Assembly: GCF_020026455.1 (NCBI RefSeq)
Contig: NZ_JAHHQJ010000008.1
Span: 1-64,000, forward strand
Direction of reading: 5' to 3'
Source: Alistipes sp.
GTDB taxonomy: Bacteria > Bacteroidota > Bacteroidia > Bacteroidales > Rikenellaceae
Length of the DNA: 64,000 bases
How positions within the stretch are numbered: position 1 is the stretch's first letter; the number at the start of each line of letters is the position of its first letter. The notes beneath the pieces are model-generated. The model was not told the DNA's origin and searched no databases. It worked only from the letters and a program-made list of their open reading frames with translations. The translations under genes were made by a program, and so were the position numbers. Below are positions 32,655-42,161 of this stretch, in pieces.

Positions 32655-35600
32655 TCATTCATCCTCTTCATTCTTAACGTATCCGAACGGCGAAAGCGTA
32701 TCCGCCGGCTCCCGCTGCCGCTCTTTTTCCGCCTCTTGGGCCTCCTTTTCGGCCGCACGGGCCGTACGGCGGGCGATGCGCCGCGCCTTGCGCTTCTTAT
32801 TGGTAAAGCGCTCCCTGATCCGCTGCCGCAGGTCGCGCAGGTTGTCGAAATCCTCCTTGAAGTAGACGCCGATGCCGGTCTCCTGCAAACCCTGGTTCTC
32901 GTCGAAACGGTCGATGGTCTGCGTGAAGGCCTTCAGCTTGAGCGTCCCGGCCCGGTCGATCAGGTAGGTGATGTAGGCCTCGCCCATGAAGTTGGACATC
33001 GAGTTGTTCACGGCCTGCTTGTTGTCGATCAGGTAGTTGCCCTCGACCTCGACGAACAGGCGGTTGTTGATCAGGCTCTTCGAGAGACCGAAATCGACCT
33101 CGTCGCTCGTCAGCTCCGACTTGGGCCGGTAGCGGATCACCACATTGTAGTCGGACGACGAAAGCCAGTTGCTGACCATGTTCGACACGAATTCGAGCCC
33201 CGTGGCCGCCGACACCGAGCTGCCGATGTTCGACGAAGCCTGCGACGAGTTCTCGGACATGAAACTGTTGAACAGCAGCAGGTAGAGGAACTGCGTGTCG
33301 ACCGTCTCGGGGGTCGACAGGGCGTTGGCGATCAGGCTCTGCGTCTCGGGGTCGGAGCCGGGGACCCGCACGTCGAAGGTGATCGAGGGGTTCGAAAGCC
33401 GCTCGCCGAGGTGGATGACACACTCCACCGGAACCGAACGGTCGCCTCCCAGGTCGGCCGTGCCCTGCAGGAGGGGTTGCAGCGACGCCTTGATCTTGTA
33501 CGCGGCATCGATGTCGAGCATCGCATTCATCGGCGACCCGGTCCACTGGATCGACGAGCCGCTCTCGATGGTGAAGCGTTTGTTGATGATCTGCTGGAGC
33601 GACAGCATGAAGCTGCCCTCCGCAATCGTATAGTCGCCATAGATCTCGAAAATATTGGCCTTGGGGTTGATCTGGAGGTTCAGCGCCCCCTCGCCGCGCC
33701 CCTTGACCGTATTGCCCGCCACTTCGAGTTCGACTTCGGCATCGGGTCTTACGTCGAGCGCGAGGGTGATCTTCATCTGGCTCCCGGCGTCGGATTTCTG
33801 ACGCCGCTTGCGCTCGAAGGAGAGTCTCTTGCGCGCCACGTTGTCGAGCGTATCGGCCTTCTCGGGCCGCTCGAAGACCACGAAATCAGCGTTCGAAATG
33901 TTCGACTTGCTCGACAGCGGCATCACGAACGAGGTGTTTCCGTCGGTCGACGCCGTGATATCCATGTTCACGGCGCCCTTGTCGCCCGAGATGCGGGCCA
34001 TGCCCGTGGCGAAGACCCTGCCGTAGAACATGTCGTTGTCGTCCGAGTCGGTGTCGAGCACCAGCATCTGCTGCGGGGCCACACGCACGTCGTAGGAGAT
34101 GTTCGAAAGGTGCTGGAGACTCATGTCGAAGTCAAACCGGCCCCGATTGCCCCGGGGGTCGAAAATCGGGATATTCGAAGCCTTGAAGCGGTTGTTCTTC
34201 ACCGTCAGCACGGCCTCGGGCATCGAGTAGGTCACCTGCGTGAAATCGACGGTGGTTTTCAGCTCCGAGACCCGGATTTCGCCCTCGAGATCGGCCTTGC
34301 GACCCTGGCCCCGCAACGAGAGGTCGGCCGAAGCCATGCCCTCGGTCGAGGAGACGACCCCCGCCAGAATCGGGTCCAGCAGCGCCATGTCGAGACTGTC
34401 AACATCCAGCCGGGCGAAATAGCGGTTGCGGTCGGGGGCGTAGAAGCCGCGGACAAGCGTGTCGTGCCTGATGCGGTCGGAGACCGTCACTCCGGCGCGG
34501 CTGCGGGCGAAGTCCCAGCGCGAGGACAGACGCATCGGCGGTGCGGAAATGTCGTTGACCTCCACGCTGTCGAGCAGGATGTCGGCCGAGATCTCGCCGC
34601 CGCGCAGCACCGACTTCATCGTCGCCGAACCGTTCGTGCGGCCCTCGATGTAATAGCCCATGCGCTCGGCGACCTGGACAAAGGGCGCCAGATCGAAATT
34701 GCGCAGCGAGAGCGTGACCGAATCCTCGCGGCTGCGCGAGGCGATGCCGTCGAGCAGGAGTTCCTGCTCGCGGTTCATCACGTAAAACTTGTCGATCACG
34801 ACCTGTGCGGTGTCGAGCAGGATTTTGCGGGCGAAAATCTGCCACGTCTTGTCGCCGCGGGTGATGTGGGAGGGCAGGATCCGCAAGGCGACGACACGGC
34901 CGTTGGGTCCGTTCTCGTCGGCCACCGAAGCGCGGACCCCGACGAGCCCCGAGACGCGGCGCAGGGTGTCGTTGAAGCCCGCCGAGAGCTGCACGCGGTT
35001 CTGCCGCGCGCCGCCCGTCAGCGAAAGACGCGGAAGGTGCAGCATCCCGGCATAGAGATCCTCGGCCGAGGCGTAGACCGCCAGCGAGTCGCCGCGGTTC
35101 GAGGCGTTGACCGAGAGACGCGTGGCGAGCATGCGCCGGCGCTCGATGTATTCCGATGTGGCCTTGAGCGACAGCTGGTCGCTGGCCGGATTGAACAACA
35201 GCTGCAGCGACGACCCGTCGGCGATCTGAAGCCCGGGCGACACGGCGTCGGCCACGGGGTTGAAATTGCGGATGCTGACCGACAGCAGCGAGAAGTCGTT
35301 GGCCACGGCGGCCTTGCGCTCCGAAGGCGTCTCCTCCCACTGTTCGCCGCTGGGCATCGGCAGATACTTCCACGCACTCCGGCGCAGGTATTCGAAGACG
35401 GTGCGGTAGCTGGTTTTCGACCGGAACGTGACGTCGGCGAAGTCCGAGCGCAGCTCCACGAACTTGCTCCGCTCGGAGTTCTCGCCCGTGACGGTCATGC
35501 TGGCGGCCCCAATCTCCTTGTCGTTGTAGCGGTAGCGGGCATCGGAGACCTGGATGCGCCCGTTCAGATCGTCGAACGAACGTCCTCCGGCTTTGGCGAC

Positions 35601-37250
35601 GATGCGGCCCGAGAGCTGCGACACCGAGTCGCGGCGGTTGACGTGCAGCCGGACCAGATCGGCATGCCGCAGGTCCATCGTGAAGTCGTAGCGCGGCACG
35701 GAGTCGTTCAGGTCGAGAGTGCCGAAGAAGTCGAAGTCGAGGTTGGGGTCGCGGGCCGTGATGCGCCCGTCGAACTGGCGGTTGCGCAGGCGGCCGTCAA
35801 GCCGCAGCGAGTCGTAGACATAGCCGTTGAATCCCAGCTGCGTGACGTTGCCCACGACATTGGCATCGGCCATTCCCTTGCCGACCACGCCGTCGACATA
35901 GGCCGTGAGGGTGGCGTTTCCCAGCAGATCGCGGCGGTCGAGCAGTTCGCCCAGACGCAGGTTGCGCGTCTCGACATCGCCCCGCACGCTGCTCAGACCG
36001 TCCTTCAGCGGATCCAGCTTCAGGTTGCAGGCTACGTCGCCCACCTCCGTCGCGGCCCCCAGCTGCATGTCGAACGACGAGAGCAGCCCCCGGAAACGGG
36101 CATTGAGGTCGATCTGCCCGGAATTGCCCAGCACGCCGACCAGCTTGTCCGAGAGTTTGCGGCCCGCGATGCCGAGGGCCAGTTCGTCCACGGCCCGTGC
36201 CGTGGAGCGCAGGCGGGGCACCGACAGGTCGAAGTACGTCTTCCCGATGTCGGGAAGCCCCTTCACCGAGGCGTCGGCCACGAGTGTCGTGCCCTCGCCG
36301 AGGCGCATGCTCCGGATCCGGCCCGTAAAATCGGACACCACGCCGGCGACCTCGACATTCACGTCGGAGAAAACCACATGCCAGTCGCGCAGCTTCGGGG
36401 CGAAGAAGGCGATGTCGTCGGTCGCAACCGTCGTATTGCGCATCGAGGCGTCGATGCGCACCTCGCCGATGAAATCCTTGTACTGTCCCCACGAGTCGCC
36501 CGCCAGCGAGACGAACGGGAAGTTGACGTTCGAATGGGGCGTGACGATCGAGGCGTTCTCGAATCCCAGACACCCCTGCGTCATGTAGAAACGCCCGGCC
36601 AAACGGTCCAGCACGAAGCCGCTGCGCTCGCGGGCCGAGAGATCCGCAATGGTGGTGTAAATGGCCTGCCCGTCGATCGTGAAGTCGTCCACGCGGGCCG
36701 AGATGTCGTAGAGGTGCATGTGCGAAAAGTCGATGCCGTGCTCCGGGTCGCGCCTGTCGAGCCGCTCGAGGCAGAAGTCCATGTTCTCGATCGAGGCTTT
36801 TTTCAGCGAGAGGCGGAAATTGCCCTTCCGGGTTTTGTCGGGGTTGGAAATGCGGTCGACGATCTGCTTGATGTTCATCTCCCCGTCGGGCGTCTGCCGC
36901 AGGTAGAGCCTCGCGTCAGCGATCTCGCCGCGGCTCAGCTCCAGCCCTCCGCCGAAGATGCCGAAACTCGTGACAAAGGCGTCGAGCTGCCCGACGTAAA
37001 GCAGCGTATCGCGCTGGTAGTCCTCGACATAGAATCCCCTGACCCGAATCTTCGAGAAGATGCCGATGTCCACCCGGTCGATCGAGACGGTGGTCTCCAG
37101 CTTGCGCGAAACGAAGCGCGCAGCCCTGTGCGCCGCATAGTTCTGCACGGCGGGGATGTCGAGCAGCAGCGAGAGCGCCACGGGAACAATTATCAGCAAC
37201 AAAACCGCCGCCGAGAACACGTTTCCCAATATTTTTATACCTTTGCGCAT
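32655..37250 (-). CDS. tamB: TamB/AsmA-like translocation and assembly protein
   Basis: Of 1531 aa from the ATG at 37250; the longer frame would start at a TTG. A single N-terminal helix (residues 8-30) anchors it in the inner membrane. An AsmA-like start (VSRKLETTVSIDRVDIGIFS) is followed by a very long beta-rich body. The C-terminal DUF490/TamB domain includes TYLIDRAGTLKLKAF and ETGIGVYFKEDFDNL. TamB-type proteins bridge the periplasm and take part in lipid or outer-membrane-protein delivery. No TamA-like barrel gene is adjacent. CAAATTTA at 37272-37279 (TAAATTTG on the minus strand) is a fitting -7 element. Confidence 0.9.
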   Translation of the reverse strand: MRKGIKILGNVFSAAVLLLIIVPVALSLLLDIPAVQNYAAHRAARFVSRKLETTVSIDRVDIGIFSKIRVRGFYVEDYQRDTLLYVGQLDAFVTSFGIFGGGLELSRGEIADARLYLRQTPDGEMNIKQIVDRISNPDKTRKGNFRLSLKKASIENMDFCLERLDRRDPEHGIDFSHMHLYDISARVDDFTIDGQAIYTTIADLSARERSGFVLDRLAGRFYMTQGCLGFENASIVTPHSNVNFPFVSLAGDSWGQYKDFIGEVRIDASMRNTTVATDDIAFFAPKLRDWHVVFSDVNVEVAGVVSDFTGRIRSMRLGEGTTLVADASVKGLPDIGKTYFDLSVPRLRSTARAVDELALGIAGRKLSDKLVGVLGNSGQIDLNARFRGLLSSFDMQLGAATEVGDVACNLKLDPLKDGLSSVRGDVETRNLRLGELLDRRDLLGNATLTAYVDGVVGKGMADANVVGNVTQLGFNGYVYDSLRLDGRLRNRQFDGRITARDPNLDFDFFGTLDLNDSVPRYDFTMDLRHADLVRLHVNRRDSVSQLSGRIVAKAGGRSFDDLNGRIQVSDARYRYNDKEIGAASMTVTGENSERSKFVELRSDFADVTFRSKTSYRTVFEYLRRSAWKYLPMPSGEQWEETPSERKAAVANDFSLLSVSIRNFNPVADAVSPGLQIADGSSLQLLFNPASDQLSLKATSEYIERRRMLATRLSVNASNRGDSLAVYASAEDLYAGMLHLPRLSLTGGARQNRVQLSAGFNDTLRRVSGLVGVRASVADENGPNGRVVALRILPSHITRGDKTWQIFARKILLDTAQVVIDKFYVMNREQELLLDGIASRSREDSVTLSLRNFDLAPFVQVAERMGYYIEGRTNGSATMKSVLRGGEISADILLDSVEVNDISAPPMRLSSRWDFARSRAGVTVSDRIRHDTLVRGFYAPDRNRYFARLDVDSLDMALLDPILAGVVSSTEGMASADLSLRGQGRKADLEGEIRVSELKTTVDFTQVTYSMPEAVLTVKNNRFKASNIPIFDPRGNRGRFDFDMSLQHLSNISYDVRVAPQQMLVLDTDSDDNDMFYGRVFATGMARISGDKGAVNMDITASTDGNTSFVMPLSSKSNISNADFVVFERPEKADTLDNVARKRLSFERKRRQKSDAGSQMKITLALDVRPDAEVELEVAGNTVKGRGEGALNLQINPKANIFEIYGDYTIAEGSFMLSLQQIINKRFTIESGSSIQWTGSPMNAMLDIDAAYKIKASLQPLLQGTADLGGDRSVPVECVIHLGERLSNPSITFDVRVPGSDPETQSLIANALSTPETVDTQFLYLLLFNSFMSENSSQASSNIGSSVSAATGLEFVSNMVSNWLSSSDYNVVIRYRPKSELTSDEVDFGLSKSLINNRLFVEVEGNYLIDNKQAVNNSMSNFMGEAYITYLIDRAGTLKLKAFTQTIDRFDENQGLQETGIGVYFKEDFDNLRDLRQRIRERFTNKKRKARRIARRTARAAEKEAQEAEKERQREPADTLSPFGYVKNEEDE
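37238..37245 (+). promoter_or_regulatory. Candidate tsaD -7 element inside the tamB start
   Basis: TACCTTTG on the plus strand overlaps the first codons of tamB and lies 67 bases before the tsaD start. Together with the minus-strand TAAATTTG at 37272-37279 it makes an overlapping divergent promoter pair. Confidence 0.45.
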
Positions 37251-37312
37251 CAGGACTTCCGATATAACCTGCAAATTTAGTGAAAATAGTTAAAAAACAA
37301 TTATAATTCCGG

Positions 37313-38335
37313 ATGGATATTACAATTCTCGGCATCGAATCCTCGTGCGACGACACCTCGGCCGCCGTGCTCCGCAACAACGTCCTGCTGTCGAACGTCA
37401 TCGCCTCGCAGGCGGTCCACGTCAAATACGGCGGAGTGATTCCCGAACTGGCCTCGCGGGCCCACCAGCAGAACATCATCCCCGTCGTGGACACGGCGCT
37501 CAAGGACGCGGGCGTCACCGCCGGCCAGATCGACGCCATCGCCTTCACGCGCGGCCCGGGGCTGGTCGGATCGCTGCTCGTGGGCGTGTCGTTCACCAAG
37601 GGGCTTTCGATCGCCCGCAACATCCCGATGGTCGAGGTCAACCACCTGCAGGGGCACATCCTCTCGCACTTCATCAACCTGCCGGAGCGCGCACTGCCCC
37701 ACCCGGACTTTCCGTTCCTGTGTCTGCTGGTGAGCGGCGGCCACACGCAGATCGTGCGCGTGGACTCCCCGCTCGAAATGGAGATCATCGGCACGACGAT
37801 CGACGATGCCGCGGGCGAAGCCTTCGACAAGTGCGCCAAGGTGATGGGACTGCCCTACCCGGGCGGCCCGGTGATCGACCGCCTAGCCAAGGAGGGCGAT
37901 CCGAAGGCCTTCCGCTTCGCGCATCCCCGCGTCGAGGGCTACGACTATTCGTTCTCGGGTCTGAAGACCTCGTTCCTCTACACGCTGCGCGACGCCGTGG
38001 CCGCAGATCCCGACTTCATCGAGACACACAAGGCCGACCTCTGCGCCTCGCTGCAGGGGACCATCGTCGAGATTCTGCTCGATAAACTCATCCGCGCCTC
38101 GAAGGAGACGGGCATCCGCGACATCGCCATCGCGGGCGGCGTCTCGGCCAACTCGGGCCTGCGCAACGGCATCACCGAAGCGGGGCGCCGCCGCGGCTGG
38201 CGGACCTTCCTTCCGGAGTTCAAGTTCACGACCGACAATGCGGCGATGATCGCCATGGCGGGCTACTACCGCTACCTGCGGGGCGAGTGCTCGTCGCTCG
38301 ACGTCTCGCCCGTGGCGCGGCTCGAGGAGCTGTAA
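37313..38335 (+). CDS. tsaD: tRNA N6-adenosine threonylcarbamoyltransferase
   Basis: Of 340 aa, standard length. GIESSCDDTSAA at the N terminus, the metal-binding HLQGH (VEVNHLQGHILSH) and LLVSGGHTQI are diagnostic of TsaD/Kae1. It completes the t6A37 modification of tRNAs reading ANN codons, together with TsaB/TsaE/TsaC, which are not in this window. It is divergent from tamB. Confidence 0.97.
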   Translation: MDITILGIESSCDDTSAAVLRNNVLLSNVIASQAVHVKYGGVIPELASRAHQQNIIPVVDTALKDAGVTAGQIDAIAFTRGPGLVGSLLVGVSFTKGLSIARNIPMVEVNHLQGHILSHFINLPERALPHPDFPFLCLLVSGGHTQIVRVDSPLEMEIIGTTIDDAAGEAFDKCAKVMGLPYPGGPVIDRLAKEGDPKAFRFAHPRVEGYDYSFSGLKTSFLYTLRDAVAADPDFIETHKADLCASLQGTIVEILLDKLIRASKETGIRDIAIAGGVSANSGLRNGITEAGRRRGWRTFLPEFKFTTDNAAMIAMAGYYRYLRGECSSLDVSPVARLEEL

Positions 38336-38493
38336 GCCCCCGCGCTTGGGGAGCCTCCGGAGCAGGCCCCGTTTGCAGGACCGCAGCGACCACAGCGGCC
38401 ACAGAAACCGCGAAGCCACAGAAACCGCAGCAACCACAGTAACCGCAGCAACCACAGTAACCGCAGCGGCCACAATCCCCCCTCTCAACAACA
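38336..38493. repeat. Short tandem repeats after tsaD
   Basis: Variants of the 12-15-base unit GCAACCACAGTAACC and ACAGAAACCGC repeat between about 38395 and 38475. No gene is visible here. Confidence 0.6.
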
Positions 38494-38528
38494 CAAGCCC
38501 CTTCCGACCAAAGGCCGGAAGGGGCTTG
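38494..38528. terminator. Bidirectional hairpin between tsaD and the flavoprotein gene
   Basis: Perfect 13-bp stem CAAGCCCCTTCCG (38494-38506) with CGGAAGGGGCTTG (38516-38528). It lies between convergent genes. There is no T run, so Rho-independent termination is only likely. Confidence 0.6.
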
Positions 38529-38546
38529 CCATCACAGACGCGGCGC

Positions 38547-39662
38547 CTATCTGGTGCCGAAGAGTTTTTCCTTGAGCGAGAATCCCTCGCATTTCGAGGC
38601 GAAGCTGTCGTACTCGGCGCGGAGCGATGCCATCAGCTCGCGGACCGGCTGGATCTTCTCGGCACGCCAGGCATTCGACCCGCAGAAGGCGTAGCCGTTG
38701 CGGAGCCTGCCCTTGAACGCGTTGTAGAGGGCCAGCATGATGCAGTAGGGGCTGTGGGTCACGTCACACGTCCTGATGCAGTCGAACGGGCACGTCTTGG
38801 GGACCTTCAGTCCCTCCTTCACCCGGTCGAGGAACGAGTTGCGGATGGCACGCCCCGGCATGCCGACGGGACTCTGGATGATCTCGATATCCTCCTCGCG
38901 CGCCTCGATGTAGCTCTGCTTGAAAGCCGGGTCGGCATCGCACTCGTCGGTGGTGACGAAGCGCGTTCCCATCTGCACGCCGTCGGCGCCCAGCGCCATG
39001 ATGCGGTAGATGTCCTCGCCCGTGTAGATGCCGCCGCCGGCGATCACCGGAATGTGGCAGTCGTGCTCCGAGGCGAAGGCTCGGACCTCGGCCACGATCT
39101 CCGGGACGATGGCTTCGAGCGAATAGTGCTCGTCGTCGATCTGATCGGCCTTGTAACCCAGGTGGCCGCCCGCCTTGGGACCCTCGACCACAATGGCGTC
39201 GGGAATATAGCGATACTCCGCGAACCATTTCCGGCACAGCAGCTTCGCGGCACGCGCCGACGAAACGATCGGGGCCAGTTTGGTACGGGCGCCCTCGGTC
39301 AGGAACGACGGCAGGTTGAGCGGAAGCCCCGCCCCCGAGAAGATGATGTCGGCCTTCTCGGCAACGGCCGTCCGGACCATGTCGGCGAAATTCGACATGG
39401 CGACCATGACGTTGACGCCGATGATGCCCTTCGTCGCTTCGCGGGCCTTGCGGAGTTCCTCCTTCAGCCCCCAGATCGAGGCGGCGCGATAGTCCTTCGA
39501 ATAGTTGTTATAGATCACCCCGAGACCGGCCGACGAGATGACGCCGACACCGCCCTGATTGGCCACGGCCGACGCCAGGCCCGCAAGGGAGACCCCTACG
39601 CCCATGCCACCCTGAACGATGGGCATGGAAGCACATAAATTTCCGATTTTCAATGATTTCAT
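38547..39662 (-). CDS. FMN-dependent nitronate monooxygenase-family protein
   Basis: Of 371 aa. A TIM-barrel flavoprotein: PIVQGGMGVGVSLAGLASAV at the N terminus, GVGVISSAG, EGPKAGGHLG (the phosphate-binding GGH region) and VIAGGGIYTGEDI, then GADGVQMGTRFVTTDE. The family includes nitronate monooxygenases and FabK-type enoyl-ACP reductases. The cysteine-rich C-terminal extension (CPFDCIRTCDVTHSPYC) is typical of the anaerobe group whose substrate is unclear. Convergent with tsaD. Confidence 0.8.
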   Translation of the reverse strand: MKSLKIGNLCASMPIVQGGMGVGVSLAGLASAVANQGGVGVISSAGLGVIYNNYSKDYRAASIWGLKEELRKAREATKGIIGVNVMVAMSNFADMVRTAVAEKADIIFSGAGLPLNLPSFLTEGARTKLAPIVSSARAAKLLCRKWFAEYRYIPDAIVVEGPKAGGHLGYKADQIDDEHYSLEAIVPEIVAEVRAFASEHDCHIPVIAGGGIYTGEDIYRIMALGADGVQMGTRFVTTDECDADPAFKQSYIEAREEDIEIIQSPVGMPGRAIRNSFLDRVKEGLKVPKTCPFDCIRTCDVTHSPYCIMLALYNAFKGRLRNGYAFCGSNAWRAEKIQPVRELMASLRAEYDSFASKCEGFSLKEKLFGTR

Positions 39663-39772
39663 ACTGTTTTATCAATAAGAATAGATCATGTAACGCGGGA
39701 CAAGGTACGGAAAATCGGGGGCTTTGATGCCATGCACAGGCATATTTTTTCCCGCCGCCCCCGCAGGAAGGC

Positions 39773-41149
39773 TCACAGAAACCGGATGCCGCGGAGGCGT
39801 TTCTGCCCCCGGCCGGCGGCCTCGCGCTCGACGATGCCCGTCACCACATCCGCCGCGTCGTGCCACCGGTTGGCGCGGAACTTCCGGCGATAGGTCGTCA
39901 GGTGGGCATAGAGCTCGGGCCAGCGGAGGTTCCAGCCGCGCGGAAAGCGCACGAGGTGGAGCGCCGTAGCCGAATTGGAGAGGATGCGCGCCTCCTTGTT
40001 GGCACTTTGGTGAAACCACTCGATGCACACGCCCGGCGCAAGGGCCTGCACGGCCCGGGCGAAACCGCGGCCGCCGTTGTTGCTCTTGATCGCCGCCTGA
40101 CGGGTGTCCGAGCGTATGAGCATCTCGCCCACCAGCGGCTCGGTCGTCTCCATCGGCCCGCGCGAATAGACCGCATCGGTAATGTAAATCACCCCGTCGG
40201 CATCGACCGCATAGGAGAGCGAACAGAGATAGTCGTCGCCCGTGTCGGCGGTGTCGGTGTAGTTGGCGCGGCGGACGATCTCGCGGGACAGGCTGTCGTA
40301 CTCGGCGAAATTCAGCCCGTAGAGCAGTCCCTCGCGGACCGAGGGGCGCCCCTGGTACATCGCCTCGAACTGCAACGGGTCCAACCGCCGCTTGGCCTCC
40401 AGCAGCGCTGCGCCGTGCTGCCGCTCCCACAGCGCTTCGCCCGGCTGCCGGGGGTCGACCTCCGTGGGCGGCGAACTCTTCAGCGCCTCGAAATTGAGGT
40501 GCAGCCACCGGTCGGCAGGCAGCGTGTCGAGTTGCGCCCACCGGCGCAGTTCCTCGACCGGCTCGCGGGCCGCGAGGGTGCCGATCAGGTCCTCCTCGTG
40601 CCAGCGGGTGAAGACCACCAGCTCGCGCGAGGCGTTGTGCATGCGGGTCCGCACGACGGAGGTGTACCACTCCCAGCAGTTGGCACGGACGAGCGGAGAA
40701 TTGGCCTCAAGCGCATCTTTATATAAATCGTCCAAAACAAAGCAGTCCACACGGTTACCCGTCAGCGCCCCTTCGCGGCCAACGGAGAGCAGCCCGCCCC
40801 GGCGGCCGATGATCTCGACCTCGTCGGCCGTGCGGATGTAGCCGGGCGGCTTTGTCCCCCGCTTGATGGAGGTATCCGGGAAAAAGGCCGCGTATTCCTG
40901 CGATTCGAGGATGCGCTGCACCCGGCGGTTGAACTTCGAGGCCAGCGTCCCCGAGTAGGAGGCGATGGCGATCCGCTGGTCGGGGTCGAGCCCCAGCACA
41001 TAGGCCGGAAGCAGGGTCGTGGCCTCGACGCTCTTGCCGTGCTGGGGAGGCATGGTGACGATCAGCCGCCGGATGCGCCCCGTCGCAAAGGCCTCCGCAA
41101 GACGCGAGGCCACTTCAAGGTAAAGTTCCGATGAAACCGAATACACCAT
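39773..41149 (-). CDS. Phage-type terminase large subunit (orphan)
   Basis: Of 458 aa from the ATG at 41149; a TTG start two codons upstream is possible. The ATPase domain has Walker A MPPQHGKS (residues 33-40), IAIASYSGTLASKFNRRV, and Walker B DCFVLDDLYKD. The C-terminal RNase H-like nuclease region includes YAVDADGVIYITDAVY and ends HDAADVVTGIVE. This is the DNA-packaging motor of tailed phages. No portal, capsid or tail genes are in the neighbourhood; the only phage-like partner is the divergent S24 repressor. It is intact and GC-rich like its surroundings. Confidence 0.83.
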   Translation of the reverse strand: MVYSVSSELYLEVASRLAEAFATGRIRRLIVTMPPQHGKSVEATTLLPAYVLGLDPDQRIAIASYSGTLASKFNRRVQRILESQEYAAFFPDTSIKRGTKPPGYIRTADEVEIIGRRGGLLSVGREGALTGNRVDCFVLDDLYKDALEANSPLVRANCWEWYTSVVRTRMHNASRELVVFTRWHEEDLIGTLAAREPVEELRRWAQLDTLPADRWLHLNFEALKSSPPTEVDPRQPGEALWERQHGAALLEAKRRLDPLQFEAMYQGRPSVREGLLYGLNFAEYDSLSREIVRRANYTDTADTGDDYLCSLSYAVDADGVIYITDAVYSRGPMETTEPLVGEMLIRSDTRQAAIKSNNGGRGFARAVQALAPGVCIEWFHQSANKEARILSNSATALHLVRFPRGWNLRWPELYAHLTTYRRKFRANRWHDAADVVTGIVEREAAGRGQKRLRGIRFL

Positions 41150-41201
41150 TGACAATTAATCGTTTTTTCGAAAAAGAATTTGCAAAAGAAAATAAATTAC
41201 T

Positions 41202-41258
41202 TAACTTTGCAACACAAAGACATGTTCAAAATTTGAATTTTATACCGCAAAGTTCAAA
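41202..41258. promoter_or_regulatory. Promoter and palindromic operator between terL and the S24 repressor
   Basis: In an AT-rich gap, TAACTTTG (41202-41209) fits the -7 element for the rightward gene. Just after it is the palindrome TTCAAA-a-TTTGAA (41225-41237), with a further TTCAAA half-site at 41253-41258. Position downstream of the promoter suggests autorepression. Confidence 0.45.
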
Positions 41259-41290
41259 TATTTTATATAAATAATTCCGATAGCAAAACG

Positions 41291-41962
41291 ATGAACGAAC
41301 GGGTAAAACTGATACGCAAGCAACTCGGCATGACCCAAGAACAACTGGCACAGAGACTTGGAATCGGCAAAGCGGCACTCTCGATGATCGAGACCGGCAA
41401 GGCCGGGCTTTCGGCACGCAACCGCAACATATTGGTTCAGGAATTGAACGTAAACCCCGACTGGCTCGAAGCCGGCAAGGGCAACATGTTCAACGCCGAA
41501 CCCGGCCTGACGGCCTACATGCACCGCACGGACAATTCGCTGCCGCTGCAAAGCGTACCCCTTTACTCGATCGAGGGCACGGCCGGTCTGGTCCCGCTCT
41601 TCACCGACCAGACGCAGAGCAAACCCGTCAACTTCATACACATCCCCAACCTGCCGAAATGCGACGGGGCGATCTATATCGTCGGCGACTCGATGTACCC
41701 GCTGCTCAAGAGCGGCGACATCGTGCTCTACAAGCAGTTGCGCGACATAAACGACGTCTTCTGGGGCGACATGTATCTGCTGTCGATCGACATCGACGGC
41801 GAAGAGTATGTGACGGTGAAATACATCCAGAAATCCGACCGCGAGGGCTACGTGAAGCTCGTGAGCCAGAACCAGCACCACGCTGACAAGGATGTGGAGA
41901 TCTCGCGCATACGCGCCATAGCACTCGTGAAGGCAAGCATCAGGATGAATTCGATCCGTTAG
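41291..41962 (+). CDS. Phage-repressor-like regulator: XRE HTH plus S24 peptidase-like domain
   Basis: Of 223 aa. The helix-turn-helix is GMTQEQLAQRLGIGKAALSM (residues 13-32). The C-terminal S24/LexA-like domain has the catalytic Ser134 in VGDSMYPLL and Lys177 in YVTVKYIQ. A possible Ala-Gly self-cleavage site lies in EGTAGLVP (residues 98-99), although its distance from the Ser is shorter than in CI/LexA. It is divergent from the terminase gene and may sense DNA damage. Many host regulators share this architecture too. Confidence 0.85.
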   Translation: MNERVKLIRKQLGMTQEQLAQRLGIGKAALSMIETGKAGLSARNRNILVQELNVNPDWLEAGKGNMFNAEPGLTAYMHRTDNSLPLQSVPLYSIEGTAGLVPLFTDQTQSKPVNFIHIPNLPKCDGAIYIVGDSMYPLLKSGDIVLYKQLRDINDVFWGDMYLLSIDIDGEEYVTVKYIQKSDREGYVKLVSQNQHHADKDVEISRIRAIALVKASIRMNSIR

Positions 41963-42032
41963 CAGAGGCAATCGGGGCCGGCCGGAGGTGCGCAAAAACA
42001 CAATCGGATCGGGAGGCGCAAATAAAATCCGG

Positions 42033-42093
42033 GGTTGGACAACCAATTCCGGATTTTTTCGTATCTTTGCGAAAACAAAATTGGTTCGCCAAT
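42033..42093 (+). promoter_or_regulatory. kduI promoter with candidate operators
   Basis: TATCTTTG at 42062-42069 is a strong -7 element. It is flanked by two perfect inverted repeats, GGTTG-ga-CAACC (42033-42044) and ATTGG-ttcg-CCAAT (42080-42093), placed where repressor sites would be expected. Confidence 0.5.
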
Positions 42094-42161
42094 TAGAACC
42101 GTGTCAGACCCCGGAGTGCGGCCCGCCGTCCCGGAACAGAGAGAATGCAACAATTACAAAG

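Noticed and set aside
38380..38475. CRISPR array
   Set aside because: The repeats are only about 12-15 bases, have no unique spacers of constant length, and no cas genes are near.
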